A stretch of 64,000 nucleotides of DNA from contig CM019214.1 in assembly GCA_009741485.1 (NCBI GenBank), forward strand, positions 24,388,329 to 24,452,328. Reading direction: 5' to 3'. A program made the translations under genes and the position numbers. Below, piece after piece: positions 28,001-42,980 of the stretch. This DNA comes from Malurus cyaneus samueli. Taxonomy: Eukaryota > Chordata > Aves > Passeriformes > Maluridae. The notes below the pieces were generated by a model, which saw only the letters and a list, made by a program, of their open reading frames with translations, was not told where the DNA came from and ran no database searches. Each line of letters opens with the position of its first letter. Position 1 is the first letter of the stretch.

Positions 28001-31000
28001 GAGCATATTTTTGTTGCTTGCTTGGACATGGCAGTAGTCCCTCAAGAACTGGGCTTGCTGGGCTATTTCTGTGATATCTGTTTAGCATTTTCTATGCTTT
28101 TTACTTTTTTAAAATAATTCAGTGGAGAATAGCAGGTAAATCGTTTAAGAAATAGATATCAGTGATTATGTAACTGGCTTGGTGCAGTTTTATTGATTCT
28201 GCACAGGGTACTGGAACTGGTTGAATTACAGAAGAGCAAGGGAATATGTGAGTAGTTTTAACAGGTCATCTTATGAAACAGAGCTGCAATATGTGCTCTT
28301 TTGCATGCTGTGTATTTCCAATATGTATTTTCATTTTCTAGTTTGCTGTAGCTCTGCAGCCTCTGGCCTGGACAGGTTATTGCTCATATGTGGAGTTGCA
28401 GACCTGTAGGGATATTAAAAGTGAAGGCAGAAAATACTTTGGCTTTTTGTTAGATGTAACAGATAGGCAGATTTGTACAACAAACAACCTATTTTCCTAG
28501 AAATACAAATGCTTAAATTAATGGCAACAGGAAGTTTTTCAATAAAATGTGAGGAGAGTTCTGAAGCTTCCAGCACTTGGCTTGGAATTCCTTGTTGTTT
28601 GTTGCCTTACCTCCCTCTTTGTGATCTTGGAAGAACTTGGGGAGCAGGAATCAGACCCAAGCCTGTGTCTGGGTCACAGGAATAAGGGGAAACTGTAATC
28701 CAGACACTGCTGTTTTCAGTTATATGGAAAGGAGTTGAGGCAAGCTGCTGCTCTCAATGATGTGCCGAAGCAAGGAAAGTCTCAGCCTTTCATGCCAAAG
28801 AAGGTGAAAGGGAGTTGTTTATTGTAATCCATTTCCTCTGCAACTTCCACTCTAGGGCTTAAAAGCCTCTGCAAGTATTCAGTGAAAGAAAGTGATCTCT
28901 GCTCTTGCCTTCTAATCTTTGGGAATGTCTCCCCCCACCTGAACTGCCTGGCTTTCTTTTTCAGAGACTTCTCTGAGGTCACCATATGGTTTCTTTCTGT
29001 GTTCTTCGCTCTTACTCTTTTGAGATTTGACGCAATTAATAACAGCATTATCTTCAAGGTTGTGGATATCTCAGAGGTGAATCCACTGAGACAGGAACCA
29101 TGCCAAGCTGTTTCAGCTCACTGATCTTGTTTCTGTGGTAATGAAGATTTTTGTTTATGCTGTTTGATGTACTCAGTTATTATGGCAGAACGCCCTCGCG
29201 TGCAGTTTTTGGAAGCTCCAGAGATCTTAATTTTTAGATTCTGCCTTCTTTCCAAAGATTTTAAATACCAAGAGCCACGGTCTTGCACAGTGTGCATTAA
29301 TGGACAGGTGTTATGTCAGACATCTGGGCAGCTTTTTACTTTGGGAGGTGGAGGCTGGGGCTGGAGGAACTATGGATTCACAGTGTGTTATGGACATCAT
29401 GTAAAGGAAGAAGGAATAGGCAGACAGATCTGCTGAGACCAGGCTGATGCATGTTTACATTTCTGCAGTCAGTTCTAAAATTGGTGGGTACTCAAGCAAA
29501 AAAAGCTTTGCTGCTGTTTAAGATAGTTACTCTTAGTGGTGACTCAGCTAAGGTGGTATAGCCACTCGTTCAGAAATGTGAGAAAAAGGGATAGTGGCAC
29601 TGCCTTGTCGTGCCAGTACTTGGCACATTCTTATATTCCCTGTGGACCAGTTCAATGTTTTTATGAGCAGTAGTTTCAACTAGTCTAAGACCATAATAAC
29701 ATTAGCTGGTCTCCACTCTTGCTCACCATTTTTCTGCTCTGCCAAGTGCTAACATTCACAAAGTGAGTGAGGAGCTGAATCAAGTCCCTAGAGTAGCTGA
29801 CATTTTTTTTAGCAGAATTGGTTTTTAGCCAGGTGATCAGGCTGTGCATGCTCATTGCATGTCTTCCTGGTTTTAAAAATGACACCAAGGGGAGGATATG
29901 GGCAAGAGTAGGGATGGTTCATTCAGGTTCTGGCTTCAGATTAGTTTGCACCAGTTGTGAGACTGCACCATGGGCCAAGCAAGTCAATCGTGCTAGCACT
30001 TTACTGCTGGTTCACTGCTGAGCCTGGAGTGTTCAGTTCTGTGAAGAACCAGCTAGGAGTATTGTCTCTCTGCCACTTGTCTGTCTTCTGCAGATGAAGA
30101 ACCTGAGAAAGAAGGTGAAAACTCCATTCACATGCTTTCACTGGCTGACATGGGAGGAAAGCTATAAAATTTCTACTGTTACTGGTGTAAGCAGGATATA
30201 TAATTAGGACTTCAATGGGAGACAATTGAGCTAAATACAAGTATAGGAATTCACACTGTCACGGCACACTGTTGAGACCTTATTTGACATGCATTTAAGA
30301 TACTCTTTAAAGAAGTTTTTTAAAGGAAAAGGGTGTTAACAAAATTGTTGCTTTGCTAAGAGGCAGCACAACTGGATCAAATTAAATGAAACCTGAATTT
30401 TAAAGCATCTTGTGATTTTAAATATCATCTGTGATACTACAGAGAGCCTCTTTAAAAGATATCTGAGACTAAGCATCCATCAACTGAGGAAATCCATAGC
30501 ACTAGGGGCTTTAGAAAAATCTAAGCTTTCATATTTGAACTATTTCTCCATACAGCTGGAAATCGAATGTAAACACGGCCTAAGCAACTTGGCCAAAGTA
30601 ATTTAGGGAGTCAGAACTGCTGACTGCCAATACTAGCTTAGGTTTCTAGCCCGATACACAGAACACTAACGTTTTGCTTTATTGTTTTGTGTTTTTCCAC
30701 GATTCTGTGCTGTGAGGTGCAGAGGGGGAACAGTAGAGCAGTGATAGCTGTTAATGTAACGCCCCCTGTTTCTTAGGAAGGACCTGGTTTTTGCTGAAGC
30801 TTAGGGAGACAAGTAAAGACCACATAATAACATATTTCTATGTGAAAAATCATTTTTGGCTCTTTCTTGCTTTAAAAACCATTGCACATGGGAGGTTAAG
30901 GAGGGCGTGAATAACCTCGTTTCTTGTCTGGAGGAGTGACACAGATGCAGTAGGTTGCATGTCAGAATGGCTCTGTTGTTAGTAATGTGTTACCGTAACA

Positions 31001-34000
31001 TCTCCATGCCACGGGCACAGGACAGCACCTCATTCTGTCAGCACTCTGCAGACACCAAAGGGAGATGCCATTATTGACCTGAAGATATGTCTTTCTCTTG
31101 GATTCTGAGAATAAGACAGTTGGATACAGGAAGATGGGGCTGTGCAAGGTGGCAATTATTGGTGAGCAAAATAAGCAGTTCTCATGGTTGCAACCTCCCT
31201 GGTGGCAAAGAAAGTGTAGAATTTAAATTCAATGTGAAAGAGACCCAATGTGGCTTTGTGAATACTTACAGGAGAGTTGTGCTTGGGTGAAACAGGCAGG
31301 TAGGAAAAAAGGGATAGATAACTTAGTCAGGTAAGGCAGAGTTTCTTTTTTTTTTTTTTTTTTAAAATTTGGTTGCCTCCAAAAGGAGTTGTTTCAGAAC
31401 CCTGACTGCAAATCTTCTGGGGTTAACATTAACATTTTAGTTTGGACCAGGAGTGAGCTTTGAAGCAAATCTTGTGATTGTCCCCACTTAGTGCACTTTG
31501 GTTGACACTGCAGACTGGTCACAGAGCACTGGTCGCTGGATTCTTGAGAGAAACTAAATCAGAGCTATGTTCCACCTGCCAATGAGAGGGTCAGATGTAC
31601 ACAACCAGACAAAAGAGAATCTAAAATAATTAACACCCCCACCAAATATGCTTAGCATGGAGTTAAGGTACTCAAAAACAAGTGTTTTGGTCTACAGATC
31701 CATTTCTATTCTATGGTATTATTTGCTAGTGTTAGACATAAAGCACCTTGTTTCTTTGATATTTTTTGTTGAAAGGAGTACAGATTTTTGGTAGACTTTC
31801 AAGTGCTCTTTGCTTATATTTCTTAAGTATGTTGCTATCTGATCATCTGTAATGCCCCGGTGGCATTTGCTTAGGTAGCGTTATATGCTCTGCTTAGTAT
31901 TTGCTGTGAAATTGCACCTATTTCAGAACAAAGTTTCTGGATTCATGGTAAGCATCTTGTAAGCTAAAATGATGTACTGAAGGTAAATCTCAAATGCCTG
32001 CTCAGCATTTTGGCAGTGGCACATATGGAAACACATAGTTAAAGATAGTGAAGGTCAGAAATTCTGTCTCAGGGGATTTTGACTTGAAATGTGAGAGTTT
32101 TAAAAAAATACGTTACAGGTTTTAACAGAACATTTGGAAATACTTTTCCCTCTTTCCCATGTGTGGCCATGGAGTCATTCATCAGTCTCTTCTCTCTACT
32201 TGGCTCAGCAGTGGAAATATCTAGGGGCAGAATGCTGTTGATCTTGTATGTGTTTTATTAAGGCCTAGCATGCTTTCAGATCCCACAGAAGAGTTCAGAA
32301 CTGGTAACATGTGGAACACAAAGAGTTGAGGCGGTGGGCTGAAATGTGGAAACATTCCCCAGTCTCCACACATTTAGAGAAAGGGGAGGGAAGAATTTAC
32401 CACAGGTTATTAAGGGGTAATGTAGCACATTCTCACAATCAACCACAGGGAAATGTAGGGCCCCAGAGAGGTGAAACCTGGTTCTTCTCTCAGACTTTTC
32501 TTTGGACTGACACAGATACCCACAGCCACTCATGTAGTGAGGCATTTGTGTGTCTTAAGGCTTATATGTGTAGGAGATGGTGGTCAGAGAGGGTGGTCTC
32601 AGAAGAATCCCAGTTTCATTGGGACTGAACTGCTACAAGAATTAAGGGCAATAGATCTCCCCCGCTTTCACCACCTGTGCTCATTTATTCAACAAAGCTT
32701 TTGTAATACAATACAAGTAAGTAGCAACATGGGCATTTAGTAGCAAAGGGAAAAAAAGTAAAGCCAAATTGAAAGCACAGAACCCACCTAAGAAGGGATA
32801 AAAGAATACTAAACCACTTGTTATGAGAGTAAGGTCACACTTGTAATTCTTAACACACTCAAAACACACTTTGTGCCATAAAGACAACAAAGCTATTTTA
32901 ATATAATAGAATCCTCAAAATACATTGCATTTAAGTAGTACATTTCTAAGTAACTGATAAAGGCATTTGTGTGTTGTTCACATAATAATACAAAATGTAG
33001 TCTATGTAAAGACCTGTGCTGCGTGGGGTAGGGCAGCATGTAATAACATGCCATGATGCCTATTTTTCATTCAGACATCAGCTTGCATCTCTTTTTTCTG
33101 AAATAACAGCAGCTTACAGGAAGCATGAAGAAGTGCCAAAATAGCTACTGTCTGAGAGGAAAGTGAGCAATCAGCTGCTGCCAATGAAATCTTGCAAGTG
33201 TTAGGCAACAGAGCTGGTTTGGGAGTTGGTGCCATACAGGAGATGGAAGTATTATTCAGGATTCTCATTTATTTGTGTTTAGAATGCAGCAGGACATTGA
33301 TAATGCCTGTTAGGTGATCTTTCAGCATAAGGCAGAGACTACCAATGGGTCTTTTACCCTTTCTGCTAACAGGGTTATGTTTGATCACTTCAGAAATTCT
33401 TACTAGCAGAGAGAACTTGTGTTAAAAGAGGACAAAATCCTTTTTTGGCTCAGGTGTTGCTGCCAAGCTAAGAGAAAAGCAAAAGAGGAGACTCCATGAA
33501 AATTAATGAATATACTGCATAGCAACTTATATTTGGTTTATTGCATAGAGTAAGGCTGAAAAAATGCAGAGGGCTTACAGCATTCTGCGAACTAATTTTC
33601 TCATGGGAAACTGAGGGCTAGAGGCACTATATATCTGTGCCATCTGCTGGGAGAAGCTTTACACCAAAAAATGCTTTATTGTTCTGTGCAAGTGGGCTAT
33701 GGGCTATATTTCTAGATTTATTTGAACATAGGAAAATATCTGGGTTTGTGTGTGTATGTGCATTGCTTTCCCCAAAATAGTCCTTCTCTCCCCAAAACAA
33801 AGCAGATATGGAAAGAACAACCAAAGGGATGTGGAAAAAACACATCTCTCACAGCTGTTTCTTGTGTTGTTATGTTTATTTGCTGAAGGGTGAACTGTGA
33901 CATAGTTTCTGGGCCATTTTGCTCTACACACCTGTATGATAATATCATCTGCACTGACCACACCAATTCAGGATATTGATTTGCAAAAGTTTAACAGAGT

Positions 34001-37000
34001 TACCAGAGCCAGCTCTTTCTCTGCATAACCAATCATGCTATACATTTCCACCCAAACTTGTCCAATTTCACTTTCAAAACCATTAACTAAGTTTGACTTG
34101 CTAAATATATTGGGAAACTCCATTTGCCCACAATTACCTAAACTTGAAATTTCTGAAGGAAGCTTTGTGAGAACAGAATCAAAATTTCTGATCCATTTAG
34201 CCCAAGACAACAGCAAGTCCACAGCAAAGTATTACACAACTGGAGATACACAGTCCTCGTAGGTTGTTAGTGCAACAAAAGACAGGTCAAGACCTTAGGC
34301 AGGTAGAACATGATTTTAATTTACAATTCCCTACATAAGCTGCTTCTACCCATTCACACGCTCATACCCTCATACTTGCAAGCACTCAAGCAAGTGCGTG
34401 CCTGACCAATTTTGCCAGGATCACCTGTATGTCATGGAAGGCAGTAGCAAATAGCTTTCAGGTCCTCACTACATCTCAGATTCCTCTTCATTGGTGATGA
34501 CAAATGGGTTTGGACAGGTTTTTAAACTCTCTAGGCATCAACCATTAGTATGGGACAATATTTTTTCTGAACAACCTTGTTTATTTCATCCACCATAAAT
34601 ATTCAACAAGATTGCTGCCTGTTCTGTTTGCTTCTTCATTTCACATATTAATTTCTGAATGCTGAGATAACAGGGAAAGGAATGTCTCTTCCACTGTGAT
34701 GTGGCTTTGCTGCTTTGCTCCGTTGTTTCTTCCAGTGCCATTGTGGATTTCTATCCAGACCAATTCTAGTACTTCTGTTACATAGCTTTATACACTGCAA
34801 TGGCAAAAATGTTTTTCCACTTTTTGCTGTAAAGAAACTTGAAATACATCTGAGCATACTTGACTGAGGATCCAAGACTATGGCCCCAGAAAACTTTGAG
34901 ATGCGTGCCAGATTTGCTCTCAAGTGCATTACCTCAAGGGACATCATCTGAGTGTAACTAATTATCACTCTGCAGTGAAGTCAACTGAACATCTTTTCAC
35001 ATACTTTCACATGGATACTTGCCTCTGGCCTGAGGCTGCTACTCCTGCTTTCTATCCAGTGTTCCTCCCAATATCCCAAAGAAGAAGGCGGATTAATGTC
35101 TCACAGCTTATATGACGATACAAAGCTTATATGAACATATAATACTTTTTATTGTCAAAACTGAACTTCCCCCCCCTCCCCCCAAACCAAGCATTCAAAC
35201 TCAGTTATTTGAGCAGATCACTCAGTGTACAACATTTTAATGATGACTAATGTAAGCCTTTCAAATATATATTCCAAGCTATTTCACCTTGCTGCATATA
35301 TTCAGGGGTGCAGATGTGCTGTGTTAGGTCAGCTGCAGAATAAAACTGAATCTTTCATACATTTTCCCAAGTTCTCGATTTTTGGTGCACATGAAGAAAT
35401 TTTGATAATGACCATTTAAAATCTATACTTCATTACTTTTTCCTAATATTAGGCACACCAGGATTTGCCATTTTCAGTTATTACATGTTATTGACCATTT
35501 CAAACTGACATGCACAGTCTCTGAAAATAAAGAGTATTCAGTTCAAATTGCAGTAAATTTTAGTCACAAGACAGGAATTGCCAATATAGGAGATTTACCT
35601 CTGAAAGATAGCCGGATGGAAAATGTTTTGTCATCTGGAATATGGAATTTATTATCCTGGCTTGAATCAGTCTAGTGGAGCTCGGTCTCAACAAATGCGT
35701 CTAGCCTAGTAATGAAGGACTTTGGAGCCAAAAGAAGTAGTTCTTCTTTTATGACTGTTAGAAAGGTTTGGTTTATTTGATTAGATTTATTTAAGTGGCT
35801 TGCAAGCAGTTAGTAGTCACTAAAATTACATAGCATTTAAAAATGTTTGTGCAGTAACTAACTTGGTGATCAGCTGCAGAGTTTAACTCTGCATTTACTG
35901 CCTTTGTTTTTGCAAAATTGTAGGTCTTAGATACACATCAGTAAAGAAATAGCTGCAACAATATAAATTGTTATTGACCAACTCTGTGTTGTTATCTTTC
36001 TGCCAGAGGTGAACACAACCACATTTTCTATGTCCTCCCTTGTGGAATCAGTAAAGCAAAATGGTCCTTCAACCGGTTTGTTGTGAAATTTAGTGGTTTA
36101 GTAACAGAACCTAAATTACTGTGAGAAGCAGTTGATGCTGAGCTTCTAGATTTCATATGATGTTGGCTTAGAATCACATAAACATTACTTGTAAGAGGTT
36201 TGGAAAATGTAACTGTGTCTGGGCAGTGAGGAGAGTGAGGATTGGCAGCATCTTAAATCACTGCAACTGTTTCTGAAATGAAAAAGCACACAAGCCTTGG
36301 AATTCTAATCTGCCATCACAGTAATTTCTGTACCACAGCTTTTTGTCATCCTCTACAAACCCCTCGGAAGTGCTGATAAGAGTGTTCAGAATAGATACGA
36401 TGCTCGCTTACATCTGTTCCAGAAGTATGGCCATTAGTCATTCAGGAGCTAGTTTAGGGAAAAGTTTCTCTTTACCACCATATGGAAAAGGAGATACGAT
36501 TTGATTTTTGCCTTGAAATGCAGCTTTCAAAATACTGAGTTAGAAAGTCTGCATGAAGAATCAAAGGCTAGAAGTTCACCTATTCTAAAATTTAACAGGT
36601 GTTACATTTTTGTCCCATAAATGGTCAGTTTTCCTCAATGAGAGGTAGAAGAATGTATAAAGTACTCCCTAGAATTTAATAAATTGTAATTGATAGCATG
36701 CTAGGGCCATGAAACATCTTCACAGAAATGTACCTAGGAGTACAAAGTTACCAGACCAAAGAAGCTTTGAGGTTCAGTTAAAAATGAGGTGCTTTGTTTC
36801 CCATTCAGCACTGTACATCACCGCACAAAATCCACAGAAAACTGAGGAGGAAAACTCTGAAAAGACTAGCAGTTATCTTCCACTGTATTTTTAGCATGGG
36901 ATCATAGCCAGACAGCATCACTCAGCAGCCTCCCATAGTGTTCCTTGGTTCAGCCAGACAATCTGAAAGCCCAAGGAATGACTTTGCACTTGTGCTTGTA

Positions 37001-40000
37001 CCAAGCAAGCTGCAGGAGGCTTTCCATCCTTGCTTAGCACAGTCAGTGGTACTAAGAACTGTATTTGTCAACAGCTTTGTATTGCTCTCGGTATCATGCC
37101 AGTTATCCTTGCTCCTGAGGTTTCTGCTGGCAGCACTGTCCGTGCTAATTCTGCTAACAGCGCTGCAGCTGAATCACTGTGAGAAAAATTCTTTATAGTG
37201 CACCATACTCAGGCTGATTCAAAATAGCAGTGATGCACTGTCATCAAAAAGTACCTGCAAGCAGAAGAGCTCTCATTAAAGCTGGTCAAAAGCTTCCCAG
37301 GGGGATCAGCTCTACTTCTTGTGTCTAGCTGGGATAGCCAATAGATTTCTCTTTTTTAATACAGTTGTTTTGTCTAGAAAACTGCAGCTATTTGCAATAT
37401 TCACAAGTACACACCATCGAGAGTCGAAATGTGAAAAAATACTCAGTGGGAGATTTTTAGTGATGCTATAGTCAGAGTATTCACCTTTCCTTCACCAGCT
37501 GTGGGATCATGGTCAGGTCGCAGAGCTCACGGCATCTCTACCCTCGGGCAAAGACAGAGGTATAACCTAAGTGGATGTACTGAAAGTAGTTTGAGATTAG
37601 CTAAAGAGGATGTAGAGGATGATACACATAGGTCAATAAAGGCTCCAAAGTCCATTTAAGAATCCAGGTAAACATTTGTGGCTGGCCCCACTGAGATGTT
37701 GCAGCATCTTTCTCCACACCATCTGCCCACAAGTTGACTCTGGAGTGTCCCTGCAGGCTGCAGTCACACACTGACTCAGTGTGGACACATTATCAGTACT
37801 TCTACTCATCAAGCTCTCTACATGTGCTTCAGGAGTGACTGGAAATCAGAGAGTGTCTGTTAATGTGGATTTTACACCCTCTGCCCAGGGGAGTCTGCTG
37901 ACACAAGATTATTCTAAATGTGTGGAATAAGAATGCCTTTTTCTGCAATATATATTCGACTTTGCTAGTGAATAATGCAACATTAACAAACATTCCTAAT
38001 TCTGTAGTAGAAGTTCTGCACATATGGAATCCCTCTGAAGAACTAGCCTGCAAATTCTCAATCTTTTACTCAAGACTTCTTTGCAGGTTCCCTGTCTGGA
38101 AGGAGCTAGTTCACTGTTATCTCTAGAACAGCTCCCCAGTGTGTTTTAAATACCTTGATATGGCTTCCTCCATCTCCTTCTTGAGACACCCCAACTGAAG
38201 GTCTGTGCCTCTTCTGCTGGTAATTCAGGATCCTCTTTGCTGTAAGCCCTACCTCAGCTTTTCTGTTAGTGCATTTTATTAAATACAACATTTACTACCT
38301 GATTAAGACATTTGCCTGTTCCCTCACACCTGCCAACAGTAACATTTACATGCTATATGAGCTTTAGGGGCTTGCTTGAAAGCTGAGATGTTACTGGATC
38401 TGAGCAGGTATTTGGGAGGAGAGGTGCAGGCTCTTACCTTGCTTTAGATCCCTGCAGCCTTTTCTACCTCCAGAGAAAGATTCCACACTTCCATCCACAT
38501 CCTGAGCTAGCCAGAGCCAAATTGGCACTCCTGTTCTGCAGCAATTAACCAAAGTGGCATCTCTCATGATGCTGCCAGTGAGACAGCATAAGGATATTGA
38601 GTGCCTGAAGTTTATTCTCTGCCTCGGGTGTGTGTGGGGGGAAGAATACCAAAGTTCTGTCTGGATCCTAACAAAACCATGCTCCAGCAGGTGCTTGCAA
38701 CCCACAGTTAAGGTACAGAACCATCCTAGGACTCTGACCCTGCTGAGCCAGCTCTGGGGGGAATGTCAGGCACCCCTCAGGAGCACTCAGGTGGGTGTCC
38801 AACACCACCCCATACTAAAAAAAGGATAAAACACCTTGTATTCTGCAGGATGCAATTTCAGCCATATATGTAATCAGGCATAATCTGGTTTATTTTTCAC
38901 TGGCCACAAGCATTTGTAATCTACATATCTGCTGAATTCTTTTACTTTGCAATTTTTCCAGAATATTGAACTCAAGTGATTTTTATATTGGAATTATTTC
39001 AAGCACATCATTCTCTGGGGTCTCAAGTGGAAACAACTTTGCCTTCCTTCCAAAACCCTGTTGCTGCCCTTGACAGGAGGCAATTTTATTTAATGAAGAC
39101 ACCCATACTTCAGTATAAAGGTGTCAAGTGAATTATTCATGAGCTCCTTTGTCTCCAAAGCATTCCAGCTGCTTCATCTCATTGTAAATTTGTAAAAGAA
39201 AATTCAAGTTTTTTGTGGAAGTGCAGCTGTTGCTTTGAAAAGCATCTGTTTACTAACTATTACTGGGAGGCAGTAACATCTTCAGCTTTTGCTGTTAAGT
39301 GGCATAAGTAAAAGACCAACAGAACTGGGCAAACAGATATACTGGAGAGAAATGAGCATAACTGATAACATCAGCACTGTGAGGAAATCAATATTCAGAT
39401 ATTTTTAGGTGCTTCATGTTCTGCAATTAATATTTTGAGCAATATTGAAAAAAAAGAAGCAGTTGAGTCTTTTTCCCCTCTGTATTCCCCTTTCTTTTAA
39501 CATATGACTGTTCTTTACTGTGAGGAATTTTGTTACAGACCAGCCCTGTCATTAATGCAGTATGTTGATAGGTATCTTTACTCGTGAGGGAATCAATAAA
39601 GTCAGCATGGCTGTACATAAACACAGCAGTCTGCATTTCATCTGATTTCAGAGCTGAGATCCACATGGGCTGATTCAATTACAGAGTAGAATTTCCTGCA
39701 GCAACCGTGGGCCTTATTCTCACTGGCAAGAATATATAGTTATTTAAATTTGCCCAGATATGTTGCAAAGGAAAAGATAATTTCTATCTTGGTGATTTTA
39801 TTGCTACAGTAGAATTAGAAGTAAAATGTATTTAGAAATATGGTTAAAAAAATCAGTATACCCTTAGAAGTCAGACCAGACTGCATATATCTGAGCTTAT
39901 AAATATTCGTACAAAGTAAGGCCACATCACCCAAATTGCAGATAATCTGGTATATGCCAGATTATCACTATTTAGCAAATATGGATGAAAATTAAGGAAT

Positions 40001-40932
40001 TTATTTTACCTTTCACTTTTCAGCCTCTGCGCCCATAAAAGGCCAGAAATAACATTGTGTAGTCTTCTTGCTTGTGACATTTCCTAATGGGAAACTTTAT
40101 TTCTTAATCTCAATATTTGGTTTTTTGGAAGATGTTTTATCTAGCCCAATCCTAATACAATGACATCTATCATCACATATAATTTTCAGCTATCAAACCA
40201 AAGTAACATTTAAAAATGTGATCATAATCTTAAAAGTTCAAACACAAAGATAAGAATATATATATATACATAAAAAACATTACTTTATTCAGTGAGGAAG
40301 TATATTTCAATTACTCCTAATTAATTCTGACTCTGCTGAGATTGGTATCTGGTTTAATATAGCTGCCTTGCCAACTGGATGCTACTTTCTTCCTCCTGAG
40401 CATGAATATTTTCCTCCATTTTAATTTAACTGATAATATAGAGTTTGGCCAACAGCTGCTGTGGCAGCTATAGTGCTTTTTCTCCCTGTAGTATAGAATG
40501 CTGAATTTCACAGATGATCCAGAGAAGCTACAAGCAAGTGCTTTTCGAATTTGAGCAATAAAATCTGCCAAGGACAGAACTTCAGGAAAGAAGAGAGGGA
40601 TCAACTGATTCTTTTCCATCAGTAACCGCTGGACTGCAGAAAGCAAGAAAAGCCTCTGAAAGTTCCACAGAGGAAGTAAAAAATGTTTTGATAATGTTGT
40701 GAGATTGCCATGTACTATCTTGAGTGCTGCAAAAAACCCTAATGCTGATATCTTCAAGCCTTCAGAAGAGAAGAACCTTTTTGACTAAGCTTTCTGCCAA
40801 TGCTGTGAAGGTTGACAGACAAAAAATAGTGCTCCTACTGAGGTAAGTCTGGGGGCACCCATGTATCCAGAAAAGAGAGAAATGTGGGAATGCCACACTT
40901 CAGAAATTTTGCTCTCAAAATTCTTGGGTTTT

Positions 40933-40946
40933 GGGGGGGGGGGGGG
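40933..40946. repeat. G14 homopolymer
   Basis: A run of fourteen G on the + strand lies between T-rich segments. Its exact length is uncertain in any assembly. Confidence 0.85.
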
Positions 40947-42899
40947 TGTTGGTTGGTTTGTTGATTTAGTTTGAAATTCTTCTTTTTTTACATTAGGAAT
41001 GCTAATAAGTAAATTACTTCCCATTTTCATATCTCTGCTGAGTTTTCTCAGGATAGGATATTAGTATTTTTCTGAATCTATACGATAATAGATTACTAGA
41101 GCTGACATTAGAAAAAAAAATCCATAAAGGAGAATGCGTTCTTTTTGTAGACTTCAGCAGCTATAATATTTCTCACACGGTTTTGATTTGTAACTACTCC
41201 AAGCAGCAGACTCTCTGAACATCTGTTCACTAAATGTCCCAGAAAGACTGGTTTTCTATTGCAAATTTGAAGCATCTCTGATATTACCCTGCAATACCAT
41301 CATCTTTGCTCTCCTTGCTGAAATGTTTTAATGAGGATATATTAGAAGAAATATACTTGTCTGAAAGGTGATAATTGCCTATATATTTTTTTGATTCCTT
41401 CATATTTTTTAAATACTGAAGATTTTGCAAAACTCACACACAGTCATCCTGCTCAGCGATTCTTTTTAGCTTTCCCTTTTGTTTGTATTTAATTTTTGTT
41501 CCATGGTGTTTCTTATAACTGGAAAAGTTGTTTGACTTTTTAGATGATGACTTTTCATTTATATGCCTGTTCAGGATGCACTGTTCCATGAAAGCCTCAA
41601 TAACAATTCACTAAAATAGAAAATCATATTGAGATCAGGCCTCATCTGGCATTCTCGTTTATTACGAATCTATTACAGTGCTATCTGTCTTATAGCAAAT
41701 TTTTAGACCATTAACCAGCACATGCTTAACTTAGCAGCTGTGTAGCCCTGTGTAAATTCAGTATTCTTTCATGGATTTTAAAGATAAGCAAGTACAAAAA
41801 GATCTTGCCTTTAGGGTACAGGATTACCTGACTGTGTTTAAGTACCAAGAGTTAGCATAAGAAAAACTTAGTTTTGCTACAAAGCACAGTAAGATTTCCC
41901 TCCCCCTCTCCAATCCCATACTCTGCTTTTGACTGTAGATATTCATACTTTATGAAGTCATTCATATTGCTTTATCCCAATATTGCAAGTTAATAAATAT
42001 GACATTGACAGCATAAGCTTTTCTGGAAACGAGTAGACTCTTCTGTAACTATATTAGGACATACATTTAATAAAATTTTATCTTATTTACCTTGAAAGAC
42101 TAAAAAAAATTTGCAAAAAAACCCAACAATCCCCCTTCCTTCCTCTCCCCACCCCTCCCAACCAACCACCCAAAAAACCAAAATCAGGATATCTGAAAAA
42201 ATATTTTTCTTTCAAATCAACTACACTGCAAGTATGCTCATTAAATTATAACCAACACATTGGAGATGTTCCTCCCTTAAAATATCTATCGTTTTAGAGA
42301 AGGCAATGCTTGCCAAATGTTTATTATTTAAACTAAGTGCTAAGTACAACAACGTTCAGAAATACAACTGTTCAAAAATGCTTGTCTGCTTGCTAGAAAA
42401 GAGGTTACATACTCACTACAAACCCAGGGATTCCAGGAGCAAGGGCTTTGCTTTTGAGCCAATCTAGTTTGAAATGCTTCATCAGATTTTGGCTTCAGCA
42501 GATCTTGTGATGTGTCCAAGACATGGACACTTTTAATAGCTTGATATGTAGAAGCAAAACCACTAGATATCTCTGAAAGTTTTAATGTAGAATGCCAATC
42601 TTTTGTAAAACCTTTTGTCTCTAGCTATGCTTTTTCAGAACAGACTAATCCATAGTTTCACTGCAGTGTCCTGCACCTGAACAGAAGGGATTGAAATATT
42701 GTGCAGAATTGGAGTGGTATTGTAGGAAATATTTGTAAACATCTAACTGACCAAGCACAAGAGAGTAGCTACAAATCTTGCGGCTCAATTCCAATTGTTT
42801 TTCTAATATTAGGGCCTGGAGCAGTTGACGTACCACACCCAGAGTAGTAAACAGGAAAGGCTGCATCTATTGCTTTGTCCCTCAGTGCTGCATGACAAG

Positions 42900-42980
42900 G
42901 GGAGACACAGGATATGTCCAGGCAGGTCCGTGCAGGCAAAGGGAGACACAGGATATGTCCAGGCAGATCCATGCGTGCAA
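42900..42980. repeat. Tandem duplication, 41-bp period, two copies
   Basis: The block starting GGGAGACACAGGATATGTCC at 42900 is repeated at 42941. The copies differ at a few positions (GGTCCGTGCA against GATCCATGCG). It appears to be a local duplication; no function is apparent. Confidence 0.88.

Noticed and set aside
40317..40757. 146-codon minus-strand frame in gene-poor sequence
   Set aside because: It is the longest isolated frame in the AT-rich spacer, but no motif, homologue or splice structure is recognised. It is compatible with chance over 64 kb and six frames.
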